This document shows positions 10,001 through 18,584 of a stretch of 64,000 bases of DNA, one piece after another. This DNA comes from Bacillus sp. NTK074B (GTDB lineage Bacteria; Bacillota; Bacilli; Bacillales; Bacillaceae_B). The DNA is taken from positions 62,001-126,000 of the forward strand of contig NZ_JAFKOH010000010.1 of NCBI RefSeq assembly GCF_017303375.1. The letters run 5' to 3'. The notes under the pieces are model-generated. The model made no database searches, was not told the origin of the DNA, and saw only the letters and a list, made by a program, of their open reading frames with translations. Position 1 is the first letter of the stretch, and the number at the start of each line of letters is the position of its first letter. The translations under genes and the position numbers were made by a program.

Positions 10001-10363
10001 ATGTATAACTTTACAATGAGTAGAGACTTTAAAACAGCATTAGCTTATCATACATCCGGTGAAATGATTTATTGGTCATATGAATTAGCAAATAAAAACC
10101 TGATGAACACAAGTAAAAGAATTGCAGAAATGATACGGGAACAAACAGGTTATCGTCTCATGCCCCCTGCTCCAGAAGCAATCGGGGCTTATGATGATTG
10201 GTTCATCAGTCAATTCGGAAGACCTGCGTTCACTCCGGAAATCTCACCTTATGCAGGTCCAAATCCAGTTCCGTTAAAGAACTATGATGCGATTTGGCAG
10301 GAAAACAAAGCAGTTGGCTTGATGCTGGCATTAGAAGCCTATGAAAATCGTAATAATCGATAA
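7043..10363 (+). CDS. Secreted M14 zinc carboxypeptidase with eight SH3-like modules; probable ATT start
   Basis: Proposed length 1106 residues. No ATG, GTG or TTG lies between the upstream in-frame stop (6995) and GTG 7166, yet the frame upstream of 7166 encodes a good signal peptide ending AKA. The only start placed seven bases after a GGAG site is ATT at 7043. After the signal peptide comes an acidic, Ser/Pro-rich linker, then four pairs of about 60-residue SH3-like modules (YDNS, YPR, DYTSWH and GRLGYIAK signatures). The M14 domain runs from about residue 808: zinc ligands His861, Glu864 and His1003, the LNRQYP segment, and catalytic Glu1066. It should trim peptides at the cell surface; the modules probably bind wall polymer. 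Confidence 0.86.
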   Translation: MRTFKNRLNSWLSFILVLSLFLPYLTPVTAKAITNDTLLVEVKEDIALSSQDKVDGILHKGSKVYVGSSESEGEYVFSFGEIPYTLKTTEIAEVTDETLSDLTNDPSAEENHITVPEGTVVFDHITSTPIITLKKETVLPLLSLSEEETVVLIGGREGILSSETDKDPEEKSEEDSPGEVKPESEPTTDSSTNDPVDPQPGTQSKEENVKSEEDTKEEPVKSSESSNDVTRSFQENDTVFEVTEETEVFIKEDGKLVPVATLAQGEMFHRERDYTSWHMIYVGNKQAFVKKEATKSIENPDRHPPKSADGGNLSISMASDAPVYDNSTGSLVRFATLNSHTDITAVHEYSSWYAVELGGRLGYVAKESVEKQFSQDTKFFKVTEDSQLIYEKVSGQLVVVGKLKKDQVYPRTDDYTAWHKIKLGNRSAFIKKEGTVPSDGKGIKNIYNETSHSNIIKMTTDAVVYDNTSGELIPFGVINEGVTYTVIKEYGSWYAIQLAGRLGYIAKSDAVAEFTSNTTYFEVTADELPVYDNSTGELVQVGSLSKGQVYPRLKDYTSWHMIEFGDIMAYVPKDGTRPSEAHFIKNESGNVSTNHSVAIKHSTLVYDNTSGSLIPYANVLPGRKLSLLNEYTSWWEVEIAGRVGFIHKEDAALSFSPSIQYFQVTTDTPIYTKSGSSLKVVGYLKEGQQYPRTSDFTSWNGISFNGKAAYVKKQDTIPLLSHRIKNISHVPTPIGSMVTTKKVKVYDNSGSNLVPFAELEGDTSYSVNEVYTSWVKISIAGREGFVDRNEVKLNVLLSKNIVNPKKIYTYTQMQRDIWELRESYPGLVQTKIIGKSVDGRNLYAIKLGRGSTEIMINASHHAREHMTTNLAMEMLDVYAQYYVDDKTVKGYSAKDILDKTSIWFVPMVNPDGVSLVQYGSNSAKNPNYVRKLNNGSSDFSSWKANIRGVDLNRQYPANWSIQRGTTEPGPQDYKGPKPLSEPETQAMYNFTMSRDFKTALAYHTSGEMIYWSYELANKNLMNTSKRIAEMIREQTGYRLMPPAPEAIGAYDDWFISQFGRPAFTPEISPYAGPNPVPLKNYDAIWQENKAVGLMLALEAYENRNNR

Positions 10364-10370
10364 AAGTGAA

Positions 10371-10404
10371 AAGCTAGAAAGATACCCATCTTTCTAGCTT
10401 TTTT
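10371..10404 (+). terminator. Rho-independent terminator after the M14 protein
   Basis: A 12-bp perfect stem (AAGCTAGAAAGA with TCTTTCTAGCTT), a six-base loop and a T run directly follow the stop codon. Confidence 0.88.
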
Positions 10405-10595
10405 ACATATCTTTCATGAAACCAATAAGAAAAAATCCAGAAAAAACATGTTAATTCGACAAAAATGGAAGAAATTACAGTTAATCCTTCCTGCATTTTT
10501 GGATAATTTTAATAAATTTGTCTTGTATTGCAGCTTTTTGTAAAATATTATAATAATAGTAATCTACTTTTAATATTTTAGAGGAGGAGTTTGAA

Positions 10596-13500
10596 ATTTA
10601 CCGCTTTAAAACTAAATTTGTTCTTTGTATGGTTGTTGTTTTCCAAATCCTTTCTTTCCTGCCGGGATATAGTCAAGTAGCATTGGGGGAAGAGGGCCAA
10701 CAATTAGTACAACTTGTCGACGACTTTACATTGACGTCAAAGGATGGACGGGAACTCGGTCAATTAGCTGAGGGTTCGATCCTTTTTGGAATGAAGTCTA
10801 CTGAGGAAGGGATACTGGATTTACAATGGAACGAAAAGTGGATTGGAATTCCTGAAAATGCTGTAAAGTATATTGAGGATGAACAAATTTCTTACGTAGA
10901 TTGGAATTCTTCAATAGGTTCCATCACAGCTGGCGAAGGTCCTATCCCTCTTCTGGATCTTAATAAAGATGAGGTTGGGGAGATTTTTAAAGGGATCTCC
11001 GTTAATGTTGTGAAGGAAGATGAAAGCTACTTTTATGTTGTCATTGGAAATCAAGAGTTTCTCATTAGTCGATTAGACAATGAAGGGGAAATGATAAAGA
11101 CATCCTTAGAAGTAGGTGAAGCGACGGATGAGGAGCCATCAGATTCCAATTCCAATCAGCAACCTTCAAGCGATGAAGTGACTTTTGATCCGCAAGACGG
11201 AGAAACGGTTACAGAAGACGTGACGAGTGAAGAGGAAGTCATTAAAGAGCCAAGTGAAACGACTTCCGATGAAGTAGTGTCAGGGAATGGAGAAGGTACA
11301 GAAGAGAAGAAAGAACAAGCTAAAACGTTCTCAATAACTTCTTTATCCAAGACTACTTCTGACAATACCATTCAATCTTTTACTTCAAATGACAAATTTT
11401 TCAAAGTGACAACAAAACAGGTAGCTGTTTATGATAACAGTGTTTCGCCTATGAGGATAGTAGGTTACTTGAAAGAAGGGGAAGAATATCCCCGAGTAAA
11501 GGACTATACAAGCTGGCATGAAATTCAGTTTGGAGATGAGACAAGGTTCGTTTCAAAAGCAGGAACAACACCGAGTAACGGTAGTATGATCCCTAATACA
11601 TATTATGGTCAGGCAACCAATACCAAGATAAAGGTGTTAACGGATACTGGTTTACAGGATAGAATGGGTGGAGATCTGTATGCTACCCTAAAGGCAGGTA
11701 CAGAATTACCTATAGTGGAGGAATCCACAAGTTGGTACAGTGTCGTCGTGGCAAATAGAATGGGCTATATTAAAAAGGCTGACTCTATAAAAATAGATGA
11801 TATTGGCAAAGATCCAAATGCTTTTGAACCTACTGATAAATATTTTAAAGTAACAGCAGGTCAGGTAGCTGTTTATGATAACAGTGTCTCGCCTATGAAA
11901 ATAGTAGGTTATTTAAAAGAAGGGGAACAATATCCCCGAGTTAAGGACTATACAAGCTGGCATGAAATTCAGTTTGATAATGCAACAAGGTTTGTGAGGA
12001 AAGAAGGTACAACACCAAGTACTGGGGCTGGAATCACCAATAAATATACGGGACAATCAACAGATACGAAGATCCGCTTAAAGGTAGATGCCAATGTACT
12101 TGATAATACTACAGGGAAACATTTTGCAACTTTAACCAACGGGTTAGATATATCTATTGTCAGAGAATATACGAGTTGGTACAGTGTCGTGGTAGCGAAT
12201 AGAATCGGCTATATTAGAAAGGCCGATGCTCAGCTGGCTCCAGATTTTTCTTCGGGCGACAATTATTTTAGAGTTCTTGAAGATGGAAGACCTATCTTGG
12301 AGAAGGTTGATGGACAACTCGTCCAGGTCGGGACCTTGGATAAAGGTGTTTACCCTAGGACAAAAGGTTACACCAGTTGGCATGAAATTAATTTTAGAGG
12401 GAAATCTGCTTATGTCAGTATCGACTCTACCATAGCAGACAGCGGTAAGAGCGTAACCAACTTAAATACTACCTATTCGAATGGTCCCAGAACCTTCTTG
12501 GTAGAAGAAGATGTGCAAGTCTATGACAATTCTACATCAGCTGGTCTTGTTCCTTTTGCAACCATTGAGCATGGGGTTACGTATCCAGTGGTGAATGAAA
12601 GTGATCATTGGTACAGAATCTTGATTTCCGGTGTAATCGGATTTGTCCGTAAGGCTGAAGTAAAAGGAAAGTTCCTTCCAGAGGACAACTATTTCAGAGT
12701 CTTACAAGATACGCCTATTTTTGATAATCGAAGCGGCTCGTTAAAGCAAGTAGGGACACTTAAAGAAGGACAGGTATACCCAAGAACGCAGGATTATACG
12801 AGTTGGCATGGAATTAAATTCAGCAACTTTCAAGCGTATGTATCGAAACACCAAACCATTCCGGACTCGGGTTCTTCACTAACGGATGTGAACAAGACAT
12901 GGAAGAACACTTCGAGGGATTTTGTGGCCTTGGAAGATGCTGTGGTTTATGGACAGTCAGGAGATCCGATTGGAACGATTTTAAAAGATGAGCATGTCTA
13001 TATTGCAAATGAAAAGGATGGTTATTGGGGCGTTCTGTTTGCTAACCGGACTGCATGGGTGAAAAAGGAAAGTGTATTGGCAGGGATATTGAAAGAGATT
13101 GCGTATAACGATTATGATATTTCTTTCAATGAAATGGTGAATAAGCAAGATGCTGTAGATCCACAGACTGATTTATATACCTATGGATATGTACATGCAA
13201 GTTATATTAATACAACGACTAGCACCACGTATCCAAAAGCGGGTACAACGACAAATCGATTGAATATTCGAAGCGAACCTAATACAAATAGCTCAACCAC
13301 TATTTATATGACGACTTCATTGGGACAAAAGTTAACCCTTGTCTCAAAGGAATCAGATAATTGGTATAAGGTTAAATTACCGCAGACGTGGGTGAAAGCA
13401 GAAAAAGAAGATACGGCTCATTATTTGAATGCAGAGAATTTTTCCGATGATCCTTCAGGAATCCTGCAATTCCTTGTGTTATCCAGATATGCGGGATTAC

Positions 13501-14030
13501 CTGATACAGAGCTGAACAAGCTACTAGTAGGGAAAGGAATTCTAGAGGGGAAAGGGAAGTCCTTTGCAGCAGCAAGTACCCTATTTAGCTTAAATGAAAT
13601 CTATTTAGTTTCTCATGCCATTTTAGAAACAGGTAATGGAACCTCCAAGCTTGCTACGGGGGTACAAGTAAGTGAAGTAGATGGTAAATCGGTACCTCAA
13701 AAGACGGTTTATAACATGTATGGAATCGGTGCATACGATTCAGATCCTCTAAAATATGGTTCTGAATATGCATACAAACAAGGCTGGTTTACTCCTGAGG
13801 CTGCCATCGTCGGTGGTGCTCAGTTTATTGGTGAAAGTTACATCCATAATCCAAGCTACCAGCAGGATACGTTATATGAAATGCGTTGGAATCCGGCAAT
13901 GCCTGCAACTCATCAGTATGCAACTGATATAGGGTGGGCGTATAAGCAAACATATACAATAGCAAGTTTATATAGTCAGCTTAATAGTTATGTTTTGTAT
14001 TTAGAGATTCCTAGATATCTAGAAAAGTAA
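10596..14030 (+). CDS. Secreted GH73-type N-acetylglucosaminidase with eight SH3-like modules; probable ATT start
   Basis: Proposed length 1144 residues. The in-frame sequence between the upstream stop (10560) and ATG 10629 has no ATG, GTG or TTG, but ATT at 10596 sits eight bases after AGGAGG and gives a basic-then-hydrophobic signal peptide (MYRFKTKFVLCMVVVFQ). The order is signal peptide, a variable domain, an acidic Glu/Ser/Thr linker, four A/B pairs of SH3-like modules related to those of the upstream M14 protein, a canonical SH3_3 domain (TNRLNIRSEPNTNS), and a C-terminal glucosaminidase domain with putative catalytic Glu1011 in SHAILETGNGTS. It should cleave peptidoglycan glycan strands outside the cell. 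An out-of-frame TTG at 10591 opens only a 30-codon frame. Confidence 0.86.
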   Translation: MYRFKTKFVLCMVVVFQILSFLPGYSQVALGEEGQQLVQLVDDFTLTSKDGRELGQLAEGSILFGMKSTEEGILDLQWNEKWIGIPENAVKYIEDEQISYVDWNSSIGSITAGEGPIPLLDLNKDEVGEIFKGISVNVVKEDESYFYVVIGNQEFLISRLDNEGEMIKTSLEVGEATDEEPSDSNSNQQPSSDEVTFDPQDGETVTEDVTSEEEVIKEPSETTSDEVVSGNGEGTEEKKEQAKTFSITSLSKTTSDNTIQSFTSNDKFFKVTTKQVAVYDNSVSPMRIVGYLKEGEEYPRVKDYTSWHEIQFGDETRFVSKAGTTPSNGSMIPNTYYGQATNTKIKVLTDTGLQDRMGGDLYATLKAGTELPIVEESTSWYSVVVANRMGYIKKADSIKIDDIGKDPNAFEPTDKYFKVTAGQVAVYDNSVSPMKIVGYLKEGEQYPRVKDYTSWHEIQFDNATRFVRKEGTTPSTGAGITNKYTGQSTDTKIRLKVDANVLDNTTGKHFATLTNGLDISIVREYTSWYSVVVANRIGYIRKADAQLAPDFSSGDNYFRVLEDGRPILEKVDGQLVQVGTLDKGVYPRTKGYTSWHEINFRGKSAYVSIDSTIADSGKSVTNLNTTYSNGPRTFLVEEDVQVYDNSTSAGLVPFATIEHGVTYPVVNESDHWYRILISGVIGFVRKAEVKGKFLPEDNYFRVLQDTPIFDNRSGSLKQVGTLKEGQVYPRTQDYTSWHGIKFSNFQAYVSKHQTIPDSGSSLTDVNKTWKNTSRDFVALEDAVVYGQSGDPIGTILKDEHVYIANEKDGYWGVLFANRTAWVKKESVLAGILKEIAYNDYDISFNEMVNKQDAVDPQTDLYTYGYVHASYINTTTSTTYPKAGTTTNRLNIRSEPNTNSSTTIYMTTSLGQKLTLVSKESDNWYKVKLPQTWVKAEKEDTAHYLNAENFSDDPSGILQFLVLSRYAGLPDTELNKLLVGKGILEGKGKSFAAASTLFSLNEIYLVSHAILETGNGTSKLATGVQVSEVDGKSVPQKTVYNMYGIGAYDSDPLKYGSEYAYKQGWFTPEAAIVGGAQFIGESYIHNPSYQQDTLYEMRWNPAMPATHQYATDIGWAYKQTYTIASLYSQLNSYVLYLEIPRYLEK
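11394..11994 (+). repeat. Recently duplicated SH3-like module pair inside the glucosaminidase
   Basis: The unit from about 11394 and the unit from about 11838 are nearly identical over roughly 155 bases, including GACTATACAAGCTGGCATGA in both. The other modules of the array are only similar at protein level, so this pair reflects a recent internal duplication or gene conversion. Confidence 0.8.
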
Positions 14031-14037
14031 AAAAAAG

Positions 14038-14070
14038 AAGACAACCTACAAAAAAGGTTGTCTTTTTTTT
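14038..14070 (+). terminator. Rho-independent terminator after the glucosaminidase
   Basis: A 10-bp stem (AAGACAACCT with AGGTTGTCTT) with a seven-base A-rich loop and a T run starts seven bases after the stop codon. Confidence 0.88.
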
Positions 14071-14128
14071 CCTTTTAAGTAAATGTGTGTTAAAATTTAA
14101 TTCGTCTTTCAACAATTTAGGAGGGGAA

Positions 14129-16246
14129 ATGTTGGGTTTAAGAAATAAAGTAATAATGTTTATTGTGTTAATGGTCGGTATATCGTTATTTAGTACGGGT
14201 ACAGGTAATTCTGGTAAAGCAGCAAGCTATAATCCTTTTACTCTAACGATTACGAAAGCAACGTATTTATATATGAAACCAGGGGGGGAACTGGTTAGGT
14301 ATAAGTACGCAGGTGTGGGAAGAACGTTTGATGAGCCTTTGAAGAGGTCTGGAGATTACTTTGTCATACGGCCTTATAGCACTTCCTACTATATTCCTGT
14401 TTCCGATGTCAGATTGGATACAAAGTCGGTGTATATGGATACTCTCACAAGCAGTAATTTTGACCGGTTGATTCAAGAGTTTTTTACCGAGTCACAAAAG
14501 GGATCACACCCGTATGTCTATAATAAATATGCTGAGAATGATGTCATAAAGTACGCTGATTCGGCCCTTAAAGGAGAATGGAAGTTGTTAGCCCATCCTT
14601 ATGAATTGGCAGTGAACGATTTGGATACGTTTGATTGGAGGAGGCAACTCCCTTCAAATAATTCTTTTTTATTTCAATTAAACTATTTAATGGTCGTAGA
14701 GCAGTTGACTCAGGCGTATAGAATAAATGGAAATCCTGATTACTTAGCATATGCAAGAGATATTATTGAAGATTGGCATGAAGATTTTCCGATTGAAGGA
14801 TATCGAAGCTACAAATGGGGATATAATGATCATGGAACTGCGATCAGGACGTTTATACTAATCGATTTCTGGATGACGTATAAAGAAAGCCCTCTCAACG
14901 ACCTATATCATTCGGAATTTTCTAATGAACTGATGACGATGTTTTATGAACATGGTTGGTTATTAAATATGTGGAGTTTCTATCGTCCAAACAATAACCA
15001 CGGCATGTTTCAAGATCTTGCTCTTTTGGCCATAGCTGAAACATTTCCTGAGATGTCACCTTCAAAAGAGTGGAAGAATACAGCCACAAGCCGCTTAATA
15101 GATCAAATCGATCATGGGATAAGTAAAAATGGCTTACATATGGAACACTCGCCTATGTACCAACATTATATTTATACGAGTTTAGTAGGCTTCTTGGATT
15201 GGGCGGAAGATAACAACTTTTCTTTACCAAGTGAGATGATTAGAAGGGTCAGACTGATGCCTGAGAATTTAACCTATTTAACGAAGCCGAATGGAGTGTT
15301 ACCGATTTTTGGGGATTCTCCTGCCTCACCAATGTCAGTGGGAATCGTACCATATTCAGAGGACTATCCTGAAATGACCTATTCGATGACAGGTGGACAA
15401 TCGGGATCAGTTCCAAAGGAAAGGTCAGTGAATTTATCTGATCAATATGCGATCTTCAGACAGCATTGGGGAGAGAATCAGCCCTTCAAAGATTCCGTGT
15501 TTTTCGGTATGACAGCCGGTTATCATAGTACGGCGCATAAACAACCGGATGATTTAAGCATTGATTTGTATGGGTTCGGCGGGGATTATATTGTCGAAAC
15601 CGGGAGATATGCGTACTTTGCTTCCGAAGAGAGAAGAACGGCTATGAGTACCGGAGCCCATAACATCGTGCAAGTAGAAGGCAGTGAGTTCTCTTTATCC
15701 TCTGATAATATAGGGAAAAGCGGAATCGAAGAAGTAACGACCAATAGTGACGGAACAATGGAAGCGGTTGGTTCTCACCAATTAATTCCAGGTGTCACGC
15801 ATAGAAGACGCGTTCTCTATGATCAGGAGAAAACATTTCTGATTTCGGACACATTAAAAGGAACGTATACGCGTAATTTCCTTCAAAAATTCCACCTTGC
15901 CCCTGAGTTTACCGTCAAGAAAGATGATGTCCGAATGACTGTAGCAGAACACCCTTCTGGAAGGACACTATCCATGGTACAAGTATACGCACCAAGCTTA
16001 ATTACGGAATCGGTCGGGACAAGTCATGTATCGTACCGCGATTATACGTGGACGGAAAGACCGGAACTGACATATGCCCAAGAAAACAGAAGTGTGCGAT
16101 TCATGACACTTATTCATTTAGGTGAAAATCCGGTGGATACAATAGAAGATGTTGATTTCGAACGAGTGGATGATCAATACGTCATACACTATAAGATCGC
16201 AGGAGAAAAAGATGTTCAAACCTTTACCTTTACTGCGGATTGGTAA
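14129..16246 (+). CDS. Secreted heparinase II/III-family polysaccharide lyase, copy 1
   Basis: About 705 residues, starting at ATG 14129 or TTG 14132 after AGGAGGGG. An N-terminal signal peptide (ending near GKAAS) is followed by a short SH3-like segment (TLYMKPGGELVRYK region) and then an alpha-toroid lyase domain. The NNHGMFQDLALLA and HSPMYQHYIYTSLVG motifs and the later YHSTAHKQPDDLSIDLYG segment match heparinase II/III-type lyases, which cleave uronate-containing polysaccharides by beta-elimination. No substrate can be read directly. The nearby uronate-forming dehydrogenase suggests the cell's own wall polymer as a possible target. The next gene is a close paralogue. Confidence 0.85.
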   Translation: MLGLRNKVIMFIVLMVGISLFSTGTGNSGKAASYNPFTLTITKATYLYMKPGGELVRYKYAGVGRTFDEPLKRSGDYFVIRPYSTSYYIPVSDVRLDTKSVYMDTLTSSNFDRLIQEFFTESQKGSHPYVYNKYAENDVIKYADSALKGEWKLLAHPYELAVNDLDTFDWRRQLPSNNSFLFQLNYLMVVEQLTQAYRINGNPDYLAYARDIIEDWHEDFPIEGYRSYKWGYNDHGTAIRTFILIDFWMTYKESPLNDLYHSEFSNELMTMFYEHGWLLNMWSFYRPNNNHGMFQDLALLAIAETFPEMSPSKEWKNTATSRLIDQIDHGISKNGLHMEHSPMYQHYIYTSLVGFLDWAEDNNFSLPSEMIRRVRLMPENLTYLTKPNGVLPIFGDSPASPMSVGIVPYSEDYPEMTYSMTGGQSGSVPKERSVNLSDQYAIFRQHWGENQPFKDSVFFGMTAGYHSTAHKQPDDLSIDLYGFGGDYIVETGRYAYFASEERRTAMSTGAHNIVQVEGSEFSLSSDNIGKSGIEEVTTNSDGTMEAVGSHQLIPGVTHRRRVLYDQEKTFLISDTLKGTYTRNFLQKFHLAPEFTVKKDDVRMTVAEHPSGRTLSMVQVYAPSLITESVGTSHVSYRDYTWTERPELTYAQENRSVRFMTLIHLGENPVDTIEDVDFERVDDQYVIHYKIAGEKDVQTFTFTADW

Positions 16247-16256
16247 GGAATAAGGG

Positions 16257-16289
16257 ACTCCCCGTCATTACCTATGGCGGGGAGTTTTC
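16257..16289 (+). terminator. Rho-independent terminator between the two lyase genes
   Basis: ACTCCCCG and CGGGGAGT form an 8-bp stem around a 13-base loop, with TTTTC following. The same loop sequence (ATTACCTATGG) recurs in the terminator after the second lyase, so the terminator was duplicated with the gene. Confidence 0.8.
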
Positions 16290-16413
16290 AGGCTGAAGAG
16301 ACTCTCTCGACAGTCTGGCGATTTTTTAAAAAGATCACCTATCTTTTTTAAACCATAGGAAGAAAATTGTGGTAAGATATATCAGGTTTCTATTTCATGA
16401 TTCTGGAGGGGAA

Positions 16414-18537
16414 ATGGTGAATTACAGAAATAAAGTCATAATATTAGTATTGGTGTTAACGGGGTTACTTTATAGTGCCGCGGATATAGGAAAGAGCAAC
16501 ACAGTAGAAGCAGCAACCTATAATCCGTTTACTTTAACCATTACCAAAGCAACGTACTTGTACACTAAACCAGGGAAAGAACTGGTTAGATATAAATATG
16601 CCGGCGTGGGCAGGACGTATGGGGTACCCTTAAAAAGGTCTGGAAATTATTTTGTGATACGGCCATATAGTACTTCATACTATATTCCTGTATCCAATGT
16701 CAGATTGAACTCTAAACCGATCTATAAGAGTACACTCACAAGCGTTGAATTTGACCGATTAGTTCAGGAGTATTTTACCGAGTCACAAAAGGGATCACAC
16801 CCGTATGTCTATAATAAATATGCTGAGAATGATGTCTTAAAGTACGCTGATTCGGCTCTTAAAGGAGAATGGAAGTTGTTAGCGCATCCTTATGAATTAA
16901 CAGTGAAAGATTTGGGTGGATTTGATTGGAGGAGAAATTTGCCGTCGAACAACTCATTCTTATTTCAACTAAACTACTTAATGGTGGTGGAACAACTTAC
17001 TCAGGCATACAAAATAAATGGGAATCCTGAGTATTTAGCCTATGCAAGAGACATTATTAAAGATTGGCATGAAGCTTACCCCATTGAAGGTTATCGAAGT
17101 TACAAATGGGGTTATAATGATCACGGTACAGCGGTTCGAACGTTTATTTTAATCGATTTCTGGATGACATATAAAGAAAGTCCATTAAACGACCTTCAAC
17201 ATTCAAAATTTTCTAATGAACTCATGGCGATGTTCTATGAACATGGTTGGTTATTAAGTAAGTCGAGTTTCTACCGTCCTCATAATAACCATGGTATGTT
17301 CCAGGACCTTGCGCTTTTATCTATATCTGAGACGTTTCCTGAGATGTCTTCTTCTAATGATTGGAAGAAAATAGCCACAAGTCGCTTGATGGATCAAATC
17401 GACTTTGGGATAAGTAAAGATGGCTTACATATGGAACATTCGCCTATGTATCAGCATTATATTTATACGAGTTTAGTAGGTTTCGTAGATTGGGCGGAAG
17501 CAAACAACTTTTCTTTACCAAGTGAGATGATCAGAAGGGTTAGACGTATGCCTGAGAATTTAACCTACTTAACGAAGCCGAATGGAGTGTTACCGATTTT
17601 TGGGGATTCTCCAGCTTCAGCAATGTCAGTAGGGATCGTACCATATTCAGAGAACTATCCTGAAATGACCTATTCGATGACGAAAGGACAATCGGGAACA
17701 GTTCCAAAGGAGCGGGCGGTCAACCTCTCTGATCAATATGCGATCTTCAGACAGCATTGGGGAGAGAATCAGCCCTTCGAAGATTCCATATTTTTCGGTA
17801 TGACGGCCGGTTATCATAGTACAGCACATAAACATCCCGATGACCTGAGCATTGAACTTTATGGATTTGGCGGAGATTATATTGTCGAAACCGGAAGATA
17901 TGCGTACTTTGCTTCCGAAGAGAGAAGAATGGCTATGAGCACGAGAGCCCATAACATCGTGCAAGTAGAAGGAAGTGAGTTCTCTTTGTCGTCTACTAAT
18001 CTAGGAAAAAGTGGAATTGAAACAGTAACAACCCGTGATGACGGCATCATGGAGGCAGTCGGTTCACATCGACTAATTCCAGGAGTTACTCATCGAAGAC
18101 GAGTTCTGTATGATCAAGAGAAAACCTTCTTAATTTCGGATACGTTAAAAGGATCAACTACAAACACCTATTTGCAGAAATTCCATCTGGCACCTGGATT
18201 TACAGTGAAAAAAGATGATGTTCGATTGACAGTGGCTGAACATCCTTCCGAAAGGACTCTTTCCATGGTACAAGTATATGCCCCAAGCTTAATTTCAGAA
18301 TCTGTCGGGACAAGTCATGTATCGTACCGTGATTATACGTGGACGGAAAGACCAGAACTGACATATGCCCAAGAAAACAGAAGTGTGAGATTTATGACTC
18401 TTATTCACTTAGGTGAAAACCCGGATGATACTATAGAAGATGTTGGCATCAAACGGGTGAATGATCAATACGTCATCCACTATAAGCTCACAGATGAAAA
18501 AGATGGTCAAACATTTACCTTTACTACAGATTGGTAA
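16414..18537 (+). CDS. Secreted heparinase II/III-family polysaccharide lyase, copy 2
   Basis: About 707 residues, starting at ATG 16414 or GTG 16417 after GGAGGGG. It is a close paralogue of the preceding gene through its whole length: signal peptide, short SH3-like segment, alpha-toroid with NNHGMFQDLALLS and HSPMYQHYIYTSL motifs, and the C-terminal beta-sandwich with YHSTAHKHPDDLSIELYG. A histidine in AHKHPDD, which is Gln in copy 1, restores the more usual pattern of the family at that site. The two copies differ at scattered residues, so they may have diverged in substrate use or timing. Confidence 0.85.
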   Translation: MVNYRNKVIILVLVLTGLLYSAADIGKSNTVEAATYNPFTLTITKATYLYTKPGKELVRYKYAGVGRTYGVPLKRSGNYFVIRPYSTSYYIPVSNVRLNSKPIYKSTLTSVEFDRLVQEYFTESQKGSHPYVYNKYAENDVLKYADSALKGEWKLLAHPYELTVKDLGGFDWRRNLPSNNSFLFQLNYLMVVEQLTQAYKINGNPEYLAYARDIIKDWHEAYPIEGYRSYKWGYNDHGTAVRTFILIDFWMTYKESPLNDLQHSKFSNELMAMFYEHGWLLSKSSFYRPHNNHGMFQDLALLSISETFPEMSSSNDWKKIATSRLMDQIDFGISKDGLHMEHSPMYQHYIYTSLVGFVDWAEANNFSLPSEMIRRVRRMPENLTYLTKPNGVLPIFGDSPASAMSVGIVPYSENYPEMTYSMTKGQSGTVPKERAVNLSDQYAIFRQHWGENQPFEDSIFFGMTAGYHSTAHKHPDDLSIELYGFGGDYIVETGRYAYFASEERRMAMSTRAHNIVQVEGSEFSLSSTNLGKSGIETVTTRDDGIMEAVGSHRLIPGVTHRRRVLYDQEKTFLISDTLKGSTTNTYLQKFHLAPGFTVKKDDVRLTVAEHPSERTLSMVQVYAPSLISESVGTSHVSYRDYTWTERPELTYAQENRSVRFMTLIHLGENPDDTIEDVGIKRVNDQYVIHYKLTDEKDGQTFTFTTDW

Positions 18538-18546
18538 AAAAATAAG

Positions 18547-18582
18547 AAACTCCCCGCCATTACCTATGGAGGGGAGTTTTTT
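18547..18582. terminator. Bidirectional terminator between convergent genes
   Basis: AAACTCCCC and GGGGAGTTT form a 9-bp stem with T runs on the plus strand and A-rich flank for the minus strand. It lies between the second lyase and the convergent glycosyltransferase stop. Confidence 0.8.
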
Positions 18583-18584
18583 CT

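Noticed and set aside
10591..10680. Short alternative frame from TTG 10591 upstream of the glucosaminidase
   Set aside because: It is only 30 codons, its start is three bases from the ribosome site, and it stops before any domain. The ATT-start frame gives a signal peptide joined to the full enzyme.
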